Positions 53,891-63,467 are shown, counted from the first letter of the stretch. The stretch is DNA of 64,000 nt from Prado023 sp963700395 (GCA_963700395.1 CAVOXI010000001.1:1116001-1180000), one strand, 5' to 3'. Program-made: numbers and translations. The notes: a model not told the origin generated them from the sequence alone.

Positions 53891-55273
53891 TCAGGCGAAG
53901 ACCGGCCCCACGGGTGGGTAGGCGGCCGTCAGCAGGCCCCGGATCGTCGACAGCGGAGGCGTGGGGTTCGACGTCGGGGACTGGTATCCCGTGTCCAGGC
54001 GCATCGGCTTGCCCCAGGCGGTGACATCCTCGATCGTGGGGCCGGTGGCGGCACCGGCCAGCGCCTGGAACCAGTCCGTGCGCGCGTAGGTGATGTCCCC
54101 GCCGATGCACACGAGCTCCACCCAGGACGGGTCAGCGAGGCAGACGCTCTCGTAGGGGTCCTCGTGGTGGCGCTCGAGCACCACGAGGTCGGCAACCCGA
54201 CCGATTGTCAGGGCGCCGAGGTGCTCGTCGAGACCGGCGACCCGGGCCGCCACCGAGGTCACCATCGCGACCAGCGCGTCGGCGCCGACCGGATGGCCCT
54301 GACGCGCCAGCTCGCGGCGGGCGACCTTCATCTCGGCGAGCAGGCTCGTGGATCCAGAGGGGAGCCAGTCCGCACCCAGCGCGACCGGGACCCCCGCGTC
54401 CAGGGCCTCGCCGGCCAGCGTGGTCTGGGCGTAGAGCCGCAGGTTCGACTGCGGCGACCAGACCAGGCGGCAGCCGGCGTCCGCGACGGTGCGCCAGTCG
54501 TCGGCGCTCAGCGCCGTCCCGTGGATGATGTTCGTGGCCGGGGTGGCCGCCCCGAGGTCCAGGAACCTGCGGAACTCGGCCTCGCTGCGCTCGTCGCCAC
54601 GGGCCCCCTCGGACAGGTGCAGGTAGAAGGCCGTGACCTCCCCGGAGGTGACCTGGCCCAGGATGGTGCGCAGCCGCTCCATGTCCCGCGACGTGGCCGA
54701 CGGCAGGTCGATCATGGAGCGGGCGCGATGCGCGCCGAACGCCCACAGGTCGACGTTGCGGACCAGCGGCTCGGCGGCGGCGGTGCTCGCCCGCGACGCG
54801 CCCTGGATGCCGGTCACGCCCCCGACGAGCGCCCGCACCTCCGCGTAACGGGTCTGCGTGCCCGGGGGCACCGCCTCGATCAGGACGTTCTGCGGGTCGC
54901 GCACGAGGGCGCGGTAGACATCCGAGCCCCGCCACCGGTAGCGGTTTGCGTAGAGCGTCGGCGGCTCCCACGCGGCGAACACGTTGAACTCCGGATGACC
55001 GTGCAGGTCGAGCATCCCGGGCATGATCACGCCGTCCGTCTCGTGGACGGTCACCGAGGACGGCTTCGTCCGCGACACGCCCTCGATCACGCCGTCGGCG
55101 ACGGTGACGTAGCCACTGGACCACGCGGCATCCGGGGTGATCACCGCGCCGTGCAGCGCGAAGGGCGCCGGAGGCATGGCCCGCGGCCTGGGTGGGGGTG
55201 GACCGACCTCGTCGATCACCCCCAGGCTGTACTGGGCCTCGAACAGGTCAGCAGGGTCGCGCTCGGGCGCCAT
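53891..55273 (-). CDS. Amidohydrolase-family protein (ATZ/TRZ-like)
   Basis: The 460-residue protein has a composite beta-sandwich start (HGAVITPDAAWSSGYVTVAD) and metal motif PGMLDLHGHPEFNVF, with the first HxH pair. NIIHGTALS and LVWSPQSNLRLYAQT follow, then GADWLPSGSTSLLAEM with the catalytic aspartate. After these comes the ATG-side signature LTIGRVADLVVLE. Such proteins are metal-dependent deaminases or hydrolases of small ring compounds. The substrate is unknown. ATG 55273 has AGGAGG five bases upstream. It is divergent from the metallo-beta-lactamase-fold gene with 115 bases between. Confidence 0.85.
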   Translation of the reverse strand: MAPERDPADLFEAQYSLGVIDEVGPPPPRPRAMPPAPFALHGAVITPDAAWSSGYVTVADGVIEGVSRTKPSSVTVHETDGVIMPGMLDLHGHPEFNVFAAWEPPTLYANRYRWRGSDVYRALVRDPQNVLIEAVPPGTQTRYAEVRALVGGVTGIQGASRASTAAAEPLVRNVDLWAFGAHRARSMIDLPSATSRDMERLRTILGQVTSGEVTAFYLHLSEGARGDERSEAEFRRFLDLGAATPATNIIHGTALSADDWRTVADAGCRLVWSPQSNLRLYAQTTLAGEALDAGVPVALGADWLPSGSTSLLAEMKVARRELARQGHPVGADALVAMVTSVAARVAGLDEHLGALTIGRVADLVVLERHHEDPYESVCLADPSWVELVCIGGDITYARTDWFQALAGAATGPTIEDVTAWGKPMRLDTGYQSPTSNPTPPLSTIRGLLTAAYPPVGPVFA

Positions 55274-55388
55274 GGCCACCTCCTGGGTGCTGCGCCGATG
55301 GTGCCATGCACGCGTGGTGCGCGCCAGCCCCGTGCGGCGTAGGGTCGCCCCAGCCACCCGACGGCTGACTGCGCGATGGGACGGAACC

Positions 55389-56951
55389 GTGAGACGCATC
55401 CAGGTGGACATGTTCGAGGTCCAGCTCGGTGCCGCGCTGCTGGTGCAGCTCAGCACGCAGCACGGGCCTGTCCGGGTGCTGGCCGATGCCGGGGTGAAGG
55501 CCAGCGGCTACCCGGTGGACCACGTCCACGGCAAGCTGCAGGACGCCTTCGACGCCTTCGGCGACCCGAGCCGCACCCTCGACCTCATCATCGGCACGCA
55601 CTACGACGAGGACCACCTCGTCGGCCTCGTGCCGATCATCGCCGACGAGTCGATCGCGATCGGTGAGGCGTGGATGCCCCCGGTGGCCAATGACGCCCAG
55701 CCGCCCCGCGACGGTCGTGCGGTCGGCGAGGAGGACCTGCTGGTGCGGCAGTTCGCCGCAGGGGACGGCGCCGAGCGGCTGGACGCCTACCTGGCTGCCA
55801 AGCACGCCGTCTGCCAGCGGACTGCGGGCCTGGAGCGGACGGCCGACGAGTTCCGCAGCGACCGCCCACGCGCCGTCCGGCCCGACCTCGACCCCGGCCC
55901 GGCCCCCCGCGGGATCCGGGACCCTGCCCAGTGGGCACGGGTCTTCCGGGCCCACTCCGAGGACGCCGGCATCACGCTGGGCCCGGGCGCCGGGGACCAG
56001 ACGCACGCCGGCGCCCTGTTCGAGATGCGCGACGACGAGGGGCTGTCCACGCCCGAGGCCCGGTCCGCTCCGGAGGCGTCGGGCGAGCTCGACCGGGAGC
56101 TCCCGCAGCGGTGGGCCGCCGACCGGTCGCGGGCAGCTGCCGACGCCCTCGACCTGGCGACCATCCGACAGGCGGCGGCGCGCGACGCGATCAACGCGAT
56201 CGCGCTCGCCGAGGTGGTCGCGGCACTCACGGCCCGGGAGATCCCGATCCGGTGCCCGATCATCCCCGACGGCACGCCCCAGCAGTACCGCTGGCGTGCG
56301 ACGGAGAAGCGCTTCCTCCCGTCCTCCCGGGCGGGCGGCACGGGTCCACGCCTGACGCTGCTCGGACCGTCGGCGTCCCTGGTCAGCAAGCACAGGCACC
56401 GGCTCCCGCTCGGCCAGTACCTGGATCGATCGGCCAGGGAGCAGATCCCGATCCAGTCGATCACGCCGAGCAACCAGCTGAGCTTCGTCGTGCGCCTGTC
56501 CCACGCCGGCCAGGCGATCCTGGTCAGCGGCGATGCCGGGTTCGTCGACTTCGCCCCGCCGCGGGGCGACTACTTCCCCGCACTGCTCGACGCCCTGCTG
56601 CCCCTGCACCTGGTCCAGGTGGCCCACCACGCGGGCAACAACGCGCACTTCTACCGCGCCCTGCTCGAGGCCGGGTACGGCGAGCAGGGGGCGGATTCGC
56701 TGCTGCTCCTCTCGCACGCCACGCGGGACAAGTTCCGCCCGTCGGCCGAGTTCGAGATGTTCCTCGACCAGGTCCGCACCGCGGGGCAGGGCACCCGGAT
56801 CCTGTTCACGAGCACGCCCTCCGCGAGCAAGGTGCACGCCTACCGCGACGCGTTCCACCCCGTCGTCGGGGCGGCGGCCACGGTCGGGGACATCCGGATC
56901 GCCTTCGATGGGGACCGCTGGGTGGTCGAGCGCCACGCGATCCGGGCCTGA
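55389..56951 (+). CDS. Metallo-beta-lactamase-fold hydrolase, ComEC-related
   Basis: The 520-residue protein starts with RRIQVDMFEVQLGAALLVQL, the entry strand of MBL enzymes related to ComEC. IIGTHYDEDHLVGLVPII carries the HxHxDH-like metal motif. Near the end come ILVSGDAGFVDF (Asp) and QVAHHAGNNAHFYRALLEAG (His). Between these is a long insertion of about 220 residues, helical and charged, unlike ordinary MBL proteins. There is no signal peptide or membrane segment, so it is cytoplasmic. The function could be nuclease or hydrolase of small anions; related MBL proteins occur beside caspase-like genes in bacterial conflict systems. GTG 55389 is preceded by GGGACGG. Confidence 0.8.
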   Translation: MRRIQVDMFEVQLGAALLVQLSTQHGPVRVLADAGVKASGYPVDHVHGKLQDAFDAFGDPSRTLDLIIGTHYDEDHLVGLVPIIADESIAIGEAWMPPVANDAQPPRDGRAVGEEDLLVRQFAAGDGAERLDAYLAAKHAVCQRTAGLERTADEFRSDRPRAVRPDLDPGPAPRGIRDPAQWARVFRAHSEDAGITLGPGAGDQTHAGALFEMRDDEGLSTPEARSAPEASGELDRELPQRWAADRSRAAADALDLATIRQAAARDAINAIALAEVVAALTAREIPIRCPIIPDGTPQQYRWRATEKRFLPSSRAGGTGPRLTLLGPSASLVSKHRHRLPLGQYLDRSAREQIPIQSITPSNQLSFVVRLSHAGQAILVSGDAGFVDFAPPRGDYFPALLDALLPLHLVQVAHHAGNNAHFYRALLEAGYGEQGADSLLLLSHATRDKFRPSAEFEMFLDQVRTAGQGTRILFTSTPSASKVHAYRDAFHPVVGAAATVGDIRIAFDGDRWVVERHAIRA

Positions 56952-56979
56952 GGGTCGCAGGCCGATCAGCCCGTGGCCC

Positions 56980-57783
56980 TCACAGGTGCGGCCAGGTCTG
57001 CCACCTGCGGGGCACCGCGACCACCATCGTGGCGCGCTTCTCCTGTGCCGAGTGGCCCTCCCGATCGGCCCACGCGAGCAGGTCGCGCCACCACGGTGGG
57101 CAGCCCGGCGGGAGGTCGCGCTCGGGGATGGCGGCGAGGTCCCCCTTGCGCCACCGATCGGCATACGGCAGCAGGTCGACCGGTCCCTCGGGTGTGACAT
57201 GTCCGGCGAGGTCGGGCAGTCGTGCGTTCCAGTCGGCCAGCAGGCTCGCGGTCGTCTCCGACAGCGGCTTACCCGTGGCGGCGGCCGCACTCTCCGGGTA
57301 GGTCGGGTGGCGCACCGCGGCCAGGTGCAGCCGCTCTGCTGTCGCGGGCTGCGTGCCGGCCCACTGCCGGTACGCCGTGCGGGCCAGCCGGCCGAGGGCC
57401 ACGACCGCCGTCACCTCGGTGTCGACGAGCAGCGCATCCAGCCAGCGGTTCCGGTACGCGGCGATGGCCGCATCGTCCGCGTGCTCCTCCCCGCCCTGCT
57501 GGCCGAAGACGCTGTACAGGAACGCGTTGACCATCACGTAGCTGTCGGTGATCCCCACCTTGGCCAGCATCCCCTGGACCCGTTGGCCGGCCTCACCGAC
57601 GAGGATGCGCCGGCTGATCGACTCGTGCGTGGCCGGGTCCTGGCCCAGGACCAGCACCCGCGCCGACCCGTCCAGGCGGCCGCGGTGGAAGATCGGTCCC
57701 CACTCCACGCGGAAGTCCGCGCTCGGGTACACCTCCTCGCCCGGGTACTCGGCGACCAGCGTCGCCGAACGGCTCACCGACAT
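56980..57783 (-). CDS. Uracil-DNA glycosylase family protein
   Basis: The 267-residue protein has the UDG-superfamily motif SARVLVLGQDPATHESISRR (motif A-type GQDP) and VMVNAFLYSVFGQQGG. A C-terminal motif B-like HPTYPESA is preceded by RLHLAAVR. Family members remove uracil or other damaged bases from DNA; some bind DNA covalently. The polar residue after GQDP differs from classic family 1 enzymes, so specificity is open. ATG 57783 has a weak GGG upstream. It follows the alpha/beta hydrolase gene by 21 bases on the same strand and may be cotranscribed with it and the subtilase. Confidence 0.78.
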   Translation of the reverse strand: MSVSRSATLVAEYPGEEVYPSADFRVEWGPIFHRGRLDGSARVLVLGQDPATHESISRRILVGEAGQRVQGMLAKVGITDSYVMVNAFLYSVFGQQGGEEHADDAAIAAYRNRWLDALLVDTEVTAVVALGRLARTAYRQWAGTQPATAERLHLAAVRHPTYPESAAAATGKPLSETTASLLADWNARLPDLAGHVTPEGPVDLLPYADRWRKGDLAAIPERDLPPGCPPWWRDLLAWADREGHSAQEKRATMVVAVPRRWQTWPHL

Positions 57784-57804
57784 ACCCGGGACAGCTCGGA
57801 TGGC

Positions 57805-59086
57805 TCACAGCAGTCCCATGGAGTGGGCCAGTGCGTTGGCGACTGCCGGGTTGGTGACGTCGCTGTGCCCGGCGATGGTGCGGTCGGCGTTCAGGTTGTG
57901 GACCACTCCGGCCGTGAACTGGTAGTCGGTGCTGGCATCACCGAGCACGAGCTCGGCGGCGTGGGTGCCCTGGGAGCCGTTGGCGCCGATCCCGCCGTAG
58001 ATGTCCGTGGCGTCGCCGAAGGACGAGCCCGCCTGGCCAGCCAGTCGCGAGGCCGTCGCGTAGGCCACGCGCACCGCCTGGTCGTTGTGCGTGTGCGTGA
58101 TCACGATCGGTCCGTGGATGCGCCCGTTGGCCAGGGCGCCGCGGAAGGCGCCGTCCTTGCCGGTGCGCGCGTAGTCCGCGGTGAACCCGTAGTGGCTGAA
58201 CGCGCCCTGCAGCAGGGTGAGCGACTCGATCGGGGTGGTGATGTTGGTGGCCGCCGCGGACACCACGCGGGCACCGAACGAGTGGCCGGCAAGGTGGATC
58301 CGCCGGTCGGGTGCCGCCGCGTTGATCTGGTCGACCAGCGGGGCAACCCCGTTGGCCCCGACGTCTCCGGCGCGCGCCTTCATCGTGTAGTAGGTGATGG
58401 TGTTGAGCACCTGACGTCCGAGGGCGGGCCACGACATGCCGAACAGCCCCGCCCCGGTGGTGCCCTCGTCGAGGAGGTCGGGAGCGACGCCGGGGGCACC
58501 CACGCCCGGGGCGCCCGACGCCGGGAGGTCGTCGCCCTCCCCGGAGACGGCGACCCGGACCGCGTCGAACACGCCCTCGGACTCGCCGGTGCGCAGGGCT
58601 GCCGGTGCGGGATCCTCGTCGGCGCCACCGGTGACGGGCGGCGGCAGGAGGTCCCGGGTCGCTGCCAGGAAGCTCGGCCCGGCCGTCGGGTGTGTCCAGG
58701 CGCCCCGCCAGCTCGGTCAGGCGGGCCGCCAGGTCGGGGTCGTCGACCGAGGCGGCGATCGCCGACGTCAGCGTGGTCAGGTCATCGCCGAGAGCCACCC
58801 CTCCACCGGCGATCTGGTCCTCATCGGCCCAGCGCACCGACGGCCACAGGATCCCGATGACGGCCGGACGCTTCGGCGTACCGGGCGGGAGCAGGTCGGC
58901 GAGGTTGTCGGTCAGGTGCGCGTAGAGCCGTTCGGCCGCGCCGATGTCGTTGTTCCACCCATGGGCGATCACCAGGACGTCCGTCGCCCGGACCCGGTCC
59001 AGCATCGCCAGGGCGGCGGTGACCTGGGCGGGGTCGGCGACGTGACCGTCCTTGGTGAACTCCACGGCGGCGTAGGGCAGCTTCAT
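57805..59086 (-). pseudogene. Alpha/beta hydrolase with one frameshift
   Basis: From ATG 59086 (AGGAG four to five bases upstream) the first frame gives MKLPYAAVEFTKDGHVADPA, VLVIAHGWNNDIGAAERLYAH and GILWPSVRWADEDQIAGG. It breaks near 58680. The next frame resumes with SFLAATRDLLPPPVTGG and runs to the stop at 57805. That part has the nucleophile elbow IHLAGHSFGARVVSAAA, then ITHTHNDQAVRVAYATASRL and a final GHSDVTNPAVANALAHSMG with the expected histidine. The HGW oxyanion strand, Ser and His are all intact, so the enzyme would work if the shift is an error; deleting one G in GGGCC restores it. It begins 12 bases after the subtilase stop. Substrate: probably an ester or lipid, unproven. Confidence 0.78.
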
Positions 59087-59098
59087 GATGTCTCCTGT

Positions 59099-60622
59099 CT
59101 ACAGCGACTGCAGGGCGCGCATGGCATCGAGCATCCCGGAGCCCTGGAAGGAGGGCGCCCGGCCGAGGTCTGTGGCGCAGGAGGTCAGCACCTGCTTCAC
59201 GCGGTCAGGATCACCGATGCACTCCCGGTACACCGAGAGCAGGCCGGCCGCCGCACCGGACACGTGCGGCGCGGACATCGAGGTGCCTGTGCTCTCGATG
59301 TACTCGGCCTCCGGCGCCGCCTGCTGGGCCTGCCGGAGCAGCTCGCCGGCCGCCGCCGAGATGATCCGCTCACCCGGGGCGACGATGTCCGGCTTCATCC
59401 GGCCGTCCCCGGTCGGCCCCTTCGAGGAGAAGAACGACACGCCCGTGCTGTGCGGCGAGGACGACGTGGCCCCGACCGTGATGGCCCGCGCGGCGTTGCC
59501 CGGGTCGTTGATCGTCATCCCGAACCCGAGGCGCATCGTGCGCCCCTCCGGGTCCTTCGCGTAGCCGTAGCCGGTGTTGCCCGCTGCCACCACGACCACC
59601 ACCCCGGACGCGACCAGCCGGTCGACCTCACGGCACACGGGCGTCAGCCCGGCTGCGTACCAGCGCGGGTCGAACATGTGCCCCACCGAGATGTTCACGC
59701 CGTGCACCCGCAGGTGGCGCCCACCGTCGTTGACCTGCTGGATGTGGAGCAGGGCATCGAGCAGCGCGGTGAGGTCGCCGGTCCGATCGGGGCGCAGGAC
59801 CGTGCACGACATCAGCTTGGTCGCGGGGGCCATCCCGCTGATCCCCGGGACTGCCAGCGCCTGGCGCTGCTCACCCCCCTGGGCGTCGAGGTACCAGCCC
59901 ACGGCCGTGGCCTGCTCCCCCTCGGCAAGGCCCCCCGCGATGATGCCGGCCACGTGGGTGCCGTGCCCGTTGAGGTCCACGAGCGCGTCGGTCACCTCGG
60001 GCACGAACGAGCGGTGCTCCAGCCCCTCGGGGAGGTCCAGGTTCGCGTGCGCAGCGAAGTGCCGGTGACCGGCATCGATGCCCGAGTCGAGCACCGCCCA
60101 CACGATGCCCTCGCCGGTCGCATCGAACGTCCGTTGGGCGGCCCGGCACTTGGTGGCCACCACCGAGCGCAGCGTGAGCCCGGTGATCTCGAAGTTGGGC
60201 CACATCCGCTGGATGTGGCGACGGGGCGCGGGGCTCGCCGCGACGGACACCGCACGCGACCGGGGCGAGTCGGTCTGGGCGTCGAGACGGGCCAGCTCGG
60301 CGATCTCCTGGGCCGTCAGGGCCAGGGTGACGTAGGGCGAGTCCGCGCCGGTGGGGACGGACTCACGCCCACCGGTGACCTCGGCGACCAGCCGGGCCAG
60401 CCCACGACGTGCGCGCGCCGGCTCGCCGCCCGGGGTGCGCAGCTCGATGATGACCCCGATCGGTTCGGTCGGCTGGGCTCGGATCACCGCGCGCAGCGGC
60501 TCGGACACCACTGAGTCCAGGACGAGGTCGGCGGGGCGCCCCCGCTCCCGGCTCGCCGGCTGCGGCTCGCCCTGGGCCAGGTCCGTGCGCACCCTGGGCC
60601 GGGGGTCTCGGGTCGGGGCCAT
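59099..60622 (-). CDS. S8 subtilisin-like serine peptidase, apparently cytoplasmic
   Basis: The 507-residue protein has a full catalytic triad: Asp in WAVLDSGIDAGHRHF (about residue 176), His in NGHGTHVAGIIAGG (about 223) and Ser in GTSMSAPHVSGAAAG (about 449). The oxyanion asparagine lies in VVAAGNTGYG. The first 150 residues contain TEPIGVIIELRTPGG and YVTLALTAQEIAELARLDAQ, which look like an I9-type prodomain. No signal peptide or membrane anchor is present. It therefore probably acts inside the cell, which is unusual for subtilases. GGAGGTGGAC lies right before ATG 60622 and a good promoter at 60654-60682. It leads the minus-strand unit subtilase - hydrolase - UDG. Confidence 0.93.
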   Translation of the reverse strand: MAPTRDPRPRVRTDLAQGEPQPASRERGRPADLVLDSVVSEPLRAVIRAQPTEPIGVIIELRTPGGEPARARRGLARLVAEVTGGRESVPTGADSPYVTLALTAQEIAELARLDAQTDSPRSRAVSVAASPAPRRHIQRMWPNFEITGLTLRSVVATKCRAAQRTFDATGEGIVWAVLDSGIDAGHRHFAAHANLDLPEGLEHRSFVPEVTDALVDLNGHGTHVAGIIAGGLAEGEQATAVGWYLDAQGGEQRQALAVPGISGMAPATKLMSCTVLRPDRTGDLTALLDALLHIQQVNDGGRHLRVHGVNISVGHMFDPRWYAAGLTPVCREVDRLVASGVVVVVAAGNTGYGYAKDPEGRTMRLGFGMTINDPGNAARAITVGATSSSPHSTGVSFFSSKGPTGDGRMKPDIVAPGERIISAAAGELLRQAQQAAPEAEYIESTGTSMSAPHVSGAAAGLLSVYRECIGDPDRVKQVLTSCATDLGRAPSFQGSGMLDAMRALQSL

Positions 60623-60653
60623 GTCCACCTCCCGTGCACTCGCCGGGACGCCG

Positions 60654-60682
60654 ACGGTACCGGCGGGCGCACCCCCCGTCAA
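60654..60682 (-). promoter_or_regulatory. Subtilase promoter
   Basis: TTGACG (60677-60682) and TACCGT (60654-60659) on the minus strand are exactly 17 bases apart, and the -10 lies 31 bases from ATG 60622. The -10 sits in the ten-mer CCGGTACCGT. Confidence 0.6.
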
Positions 60683-60699
60683 CGGCCCTGATCAGGCTA

Positions 60700-60728
60700 T
60701 CGACAGCCACGCTGCGCCCCGGTACCGT
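60700..60728 (+). promoter_or_regulatory. Caspase gene promoter
   Basis: TCGACA (60700-60705) and TACCGT (60723-60728) are 17 bases apart. The -10 lies in the same ten-mer CCGGTACCGT (60719-60728) as the divergent subtilase promoter. About 74 bases separate it from ATG 60803. Confidence 0.55.
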
Positions 60729-60802
60729 GACCGTGCGTCGCAGTTGCGCCGCATCCGGCCGGCGGGCTCGGAGCAGCTCCGGCGGTGACCAGGAGGTCTC
60801 GC

Positions 60803-61624
60803 ATGGCTGTTGGCAGGGCGTTGCACATCGGCTTGAACAGCGTGGACGCAGCCGCGTACGGCGGGTGGTCCGGGGACCTGGCCGCATGCGAGGCCGACGC
60901 CAAGGACATGAAGCGGATCTGCAAGGCCGCCGGCATGACGAGCACCACCCTGCTGACCGCGGCGGCGACATCGGAGGCGGTGCTCGCCGCCATCGACGAG
61001 GCGGCCGCGGCACTGACCGGCGGCGACCTGTTCGTCCTGTCCTACTCCGGGCACGGTGGGCAGTTCGAGGATGAGAACGGCGACGAGGCGGACGGCCTCG
61101 ACGAGACCTGGGTCCTCTACGACCGGCAAGTGATCGATGACGAGCTCTACCAGCGGTGGGCCTCGTTCGCCGAGGGCGTGCGCATCGTCGTGCTCTCGGA
61201 CTCCTGCCACTCCGGCTCCGTGGTCAGGGCGCAGCTCGCCAGCGGTCCGCCGGGGGTGCTCGCGAATGTCTACACGGGCGGGCGGTTCATGCCGGAGGAC
61301 GTCAACCTGCGCGACAACGCGGCCCGCAAGCCGCTCTACGACGAGGTCCTCGCCACGACCCCCAAGGAGGGCGAGGCGGCCCTCAAGGCGCGGCTGCTGC
61401 TGCTGTCGGGGTGCCAGGACAACCAGACATCCGCGGACGGGGATCGCAACGGGCTGTTCACCGGGACCCTGCGCACGGTGTGGGCCGACGGCGCGTTCAA
61501 GGGCGGCTACCGCGCGTTGATGACCGCGGTGCAGACCGCGATGCCGCCCTGGCAGAGCCCGAACTACCTGAGGCTCAACGACCCGAAGCGCGCGTTCAAC
61601 CGCGAGCACCCGTTCACCGTCTGA
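60803..61624 (+). CDS. Caspase-like (C14) peptidase, single domain
   Basis: The 273-residue protein is a minimal caspase-fold enzyme. After RALHIGLNSVDA and LAACEADAKDMKRICKAAGM come the catalytic His in LFVLSYSGHGGQFEDENGDE (His84) and Cys in VVLSDSCHSGSV (Cys135). TWVLYDRQVIDDELYQRWA lies between them. RLLLLSGCQDNQTSADGDRNGLFTGTL is the later acidic region of the type found in metacaspases and EAD-linked caspases. No extra binding domain, repeat or transmembrane part is fused, so target choice must come from partners. AGGAGG is seven bases before ATG 60803. It is divergent from the subtilase and is followed by a gluzincin-like gene. Confidence 0.92.
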   Translation: MAVGRALHIGLNSVDAAAYGGWSGDLAACEADAKDMKRICKAAGMTSTTLLTAAATSEAVLAAIDEAAAALTGGDLFVLSYSGHGGQFEDENGDEADGLDETWVLYDRQVIDDELYQRWASFAEGVRIVVLSDSCHSGSVVRAQLASGPPGVLANVYTGGRFMPEDVNLRDNAARKPLYDEVLATTPKEGEAALKARLLLLSGCQDNQTSADGDRNGLFTGTLRTVWADGAFKGGYRALMTAVQTAMPPWQSPNYLRLNDPKRAFNREHPFTV

Positions 61625-61629
61625 GTCGG

Positions 61630-63467
61630 ATGGAGCCGACCGGGAGCACGATGCCGCGGCAGGAGCCGTCGCGGCCCCCACCGGCGCGCCGTCGCCTGCG
61701 CGTGTTCAGCCTCGACCCGACGCTGTCCCGACGCACCGGAGCCCTGTCGGTCCTGTCCATGCCCTGGGAGCCGCTCACTGCCGGGTCCGAAGGGCGCGCG
61801 GATCGAGGTCCTGGACCACACCGCGGATGGCACGAGGATCCCGGGGGTGGATCTCGACCATCCCTACCTGCTGGCCACCGACGGGCTGGAGCCCGACGAG
61901 TCCAACCCGCAGTTCCACCAGCAGATGGTCTACGCGGTCCTCTCCAGCCTGCTGGAGACGCTCGACAACGCGCGGGGCCGCCACCTGGTCTGGCGCAACG
62001 TGTGGCGATCATCGCCCGGTGGTCCCGGGGTGCGACCGCTGCCGGTCTTCCCGCACCGGAGCAGGCAGGCCAATGCGTTCTACGCCCCCGGCGAGGGGCT
62101 GTCCTTCGGGTCGTTCGTGGCCACCGACGACCCGGAGGTGCTCTTCCCCGGTCAATGGGTGCACGGCTGCCTGTCCCACGACATCGTCAACCACGAGGCC
62201 GCTCACGCCTTCCTGCACGAGCTGCGACCGCTGTCGCTGACCCCCACGGGTCCCGACGCCCTGGCCTTCCATGAGGGCTTCGCGGACATCCTGGCCATCC
62301 TGCAGCACTTCACCCTGCCCGGGCTGCTCGAGGCCCAGGTCGCGCAGGGTGGGGCACCGCTGTGGGAACCGGGTCCCTTCGTGGACCTGGCCGTGGAGTT
62401 CGGGCACGGATCCGGGCGCGGCCGTGCGGTGCGCACGGCACTCACGAGCCGCCCCTGGAGGCTCGCCGGTCGCAGCCGCCACTGAGCCGCACGAGCGCGG
62501 TGCGGTGCTCGTCGCGGCCCTCTTCGAGGCGTTCTTCGCCGCCTACCGCCAGCAGATCCAGCCGATCCTGCGCGTCGCCGGGCTGCACGAGCGCCACCGA
62601 GGCCCGCGCCCTGCCCCAGGAGCTCGTCGTCGCTGCTGTGCCGGGAGGCCAGGATCGCCGCCACGATGGTGCTGACCATGGCGGTGCGGGCGGTCGACTA
62701 CCTGCCGCCCACCGGGATCACCTTCACCACCTTCCTCGACGCGATCGTCGCCGCGGACACCGACCTCTTCCCGGAGGACCGCAACGGCTTCCGCCGCGCC
62801 CTGGTCGAGTCCTGCCGGCGCCGCGGCATCTACCCCTCGAGCGCTGCCCGGCTCCTGGGACCTGATCGTCGCCGACCCGGGCAGATGGGAGCCCCTTCCG
62901 ACCAAGCAGTCGCTGGTGCGCGCGACCCACGACCTGGCCGGTGGCAACGTCGCGGCTGCCCGCCCGGTTCGGGGCGCCGGGCAGCTGGATCGCGCCTGGG
63001 CGTCCGCCCTCCTGACCTGGGGCCGGCTCAACGCGCCGATGCTGGGGCTGGACGCCGCAACCCTCGAGGTGGATGGCGGCAACGCCAGCTTCCGCGTGAA
63101 CCAGGACGGCTTCCCGACTGCCGTGGTCAGTGCCCGCTTCATCCAGCGTGCGCAGCGTGACGGATCGGGACTCCCCACGCGCCTGGCTGGGGTTCCCCTC
63201 GTCGGGGGCACGACCGTCATCGCCGAGGGGGACGGGCGCATCCACCACGCCGTGCACAGCCCGGTCCCGGGGGTCGGAGCGGCTGGGGACGAGGTGCTGG
63301 GACGACTCATCGAGGAGGCCGAGCCACTCGCGCTGGACGCCCTGGACTGCCTCCGGGTCGATCCGCCCGCCGGCACAGCGACCTCCTCGAGCAGCCGTTC
63401 GCGGGTCCCCAGGCCCCGTCGCGGACCGGCGCTGCGGCCACCCACGGAGGTCGGCTCGGGAGGGTAG
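61630..63467 (+). pseudogene. Gluzincin-like HExxH protein, several frameshifts
   Basis: Joined over frames, about 610 residues are encoded. ATG 61630 (or 61651, with GGGAG) opens with PPPARRRLRVFSLDPTLSRR. Near 61780 the frame changes into PGPKGARIEVLDHTADG. A long part follows with NPQFHQQMVYAVLSSLLETL, SHDIVNHEAAHAFLHELRP (zinc HExxH) and ALAFHEGFADILAILQHF. The HEGFAD glutamate would be the third ligand of a gluzincin. Further frame changes near 62470, 62600, 62640 and 62860 connect EPHERGAVLVAALFEAFFAA, EARIAATMVLTMAVRAVDYL, PPTGITFTTFLDAIVAADTD and LTWGRLNAPMLGLDAATLEV. It ends in a stop at 63467. Every piece continues the same family. It starts six bases after the caspase stop, so the two are one operon. 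Multiple errors or decay are both possible. Confidence 0.7.
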
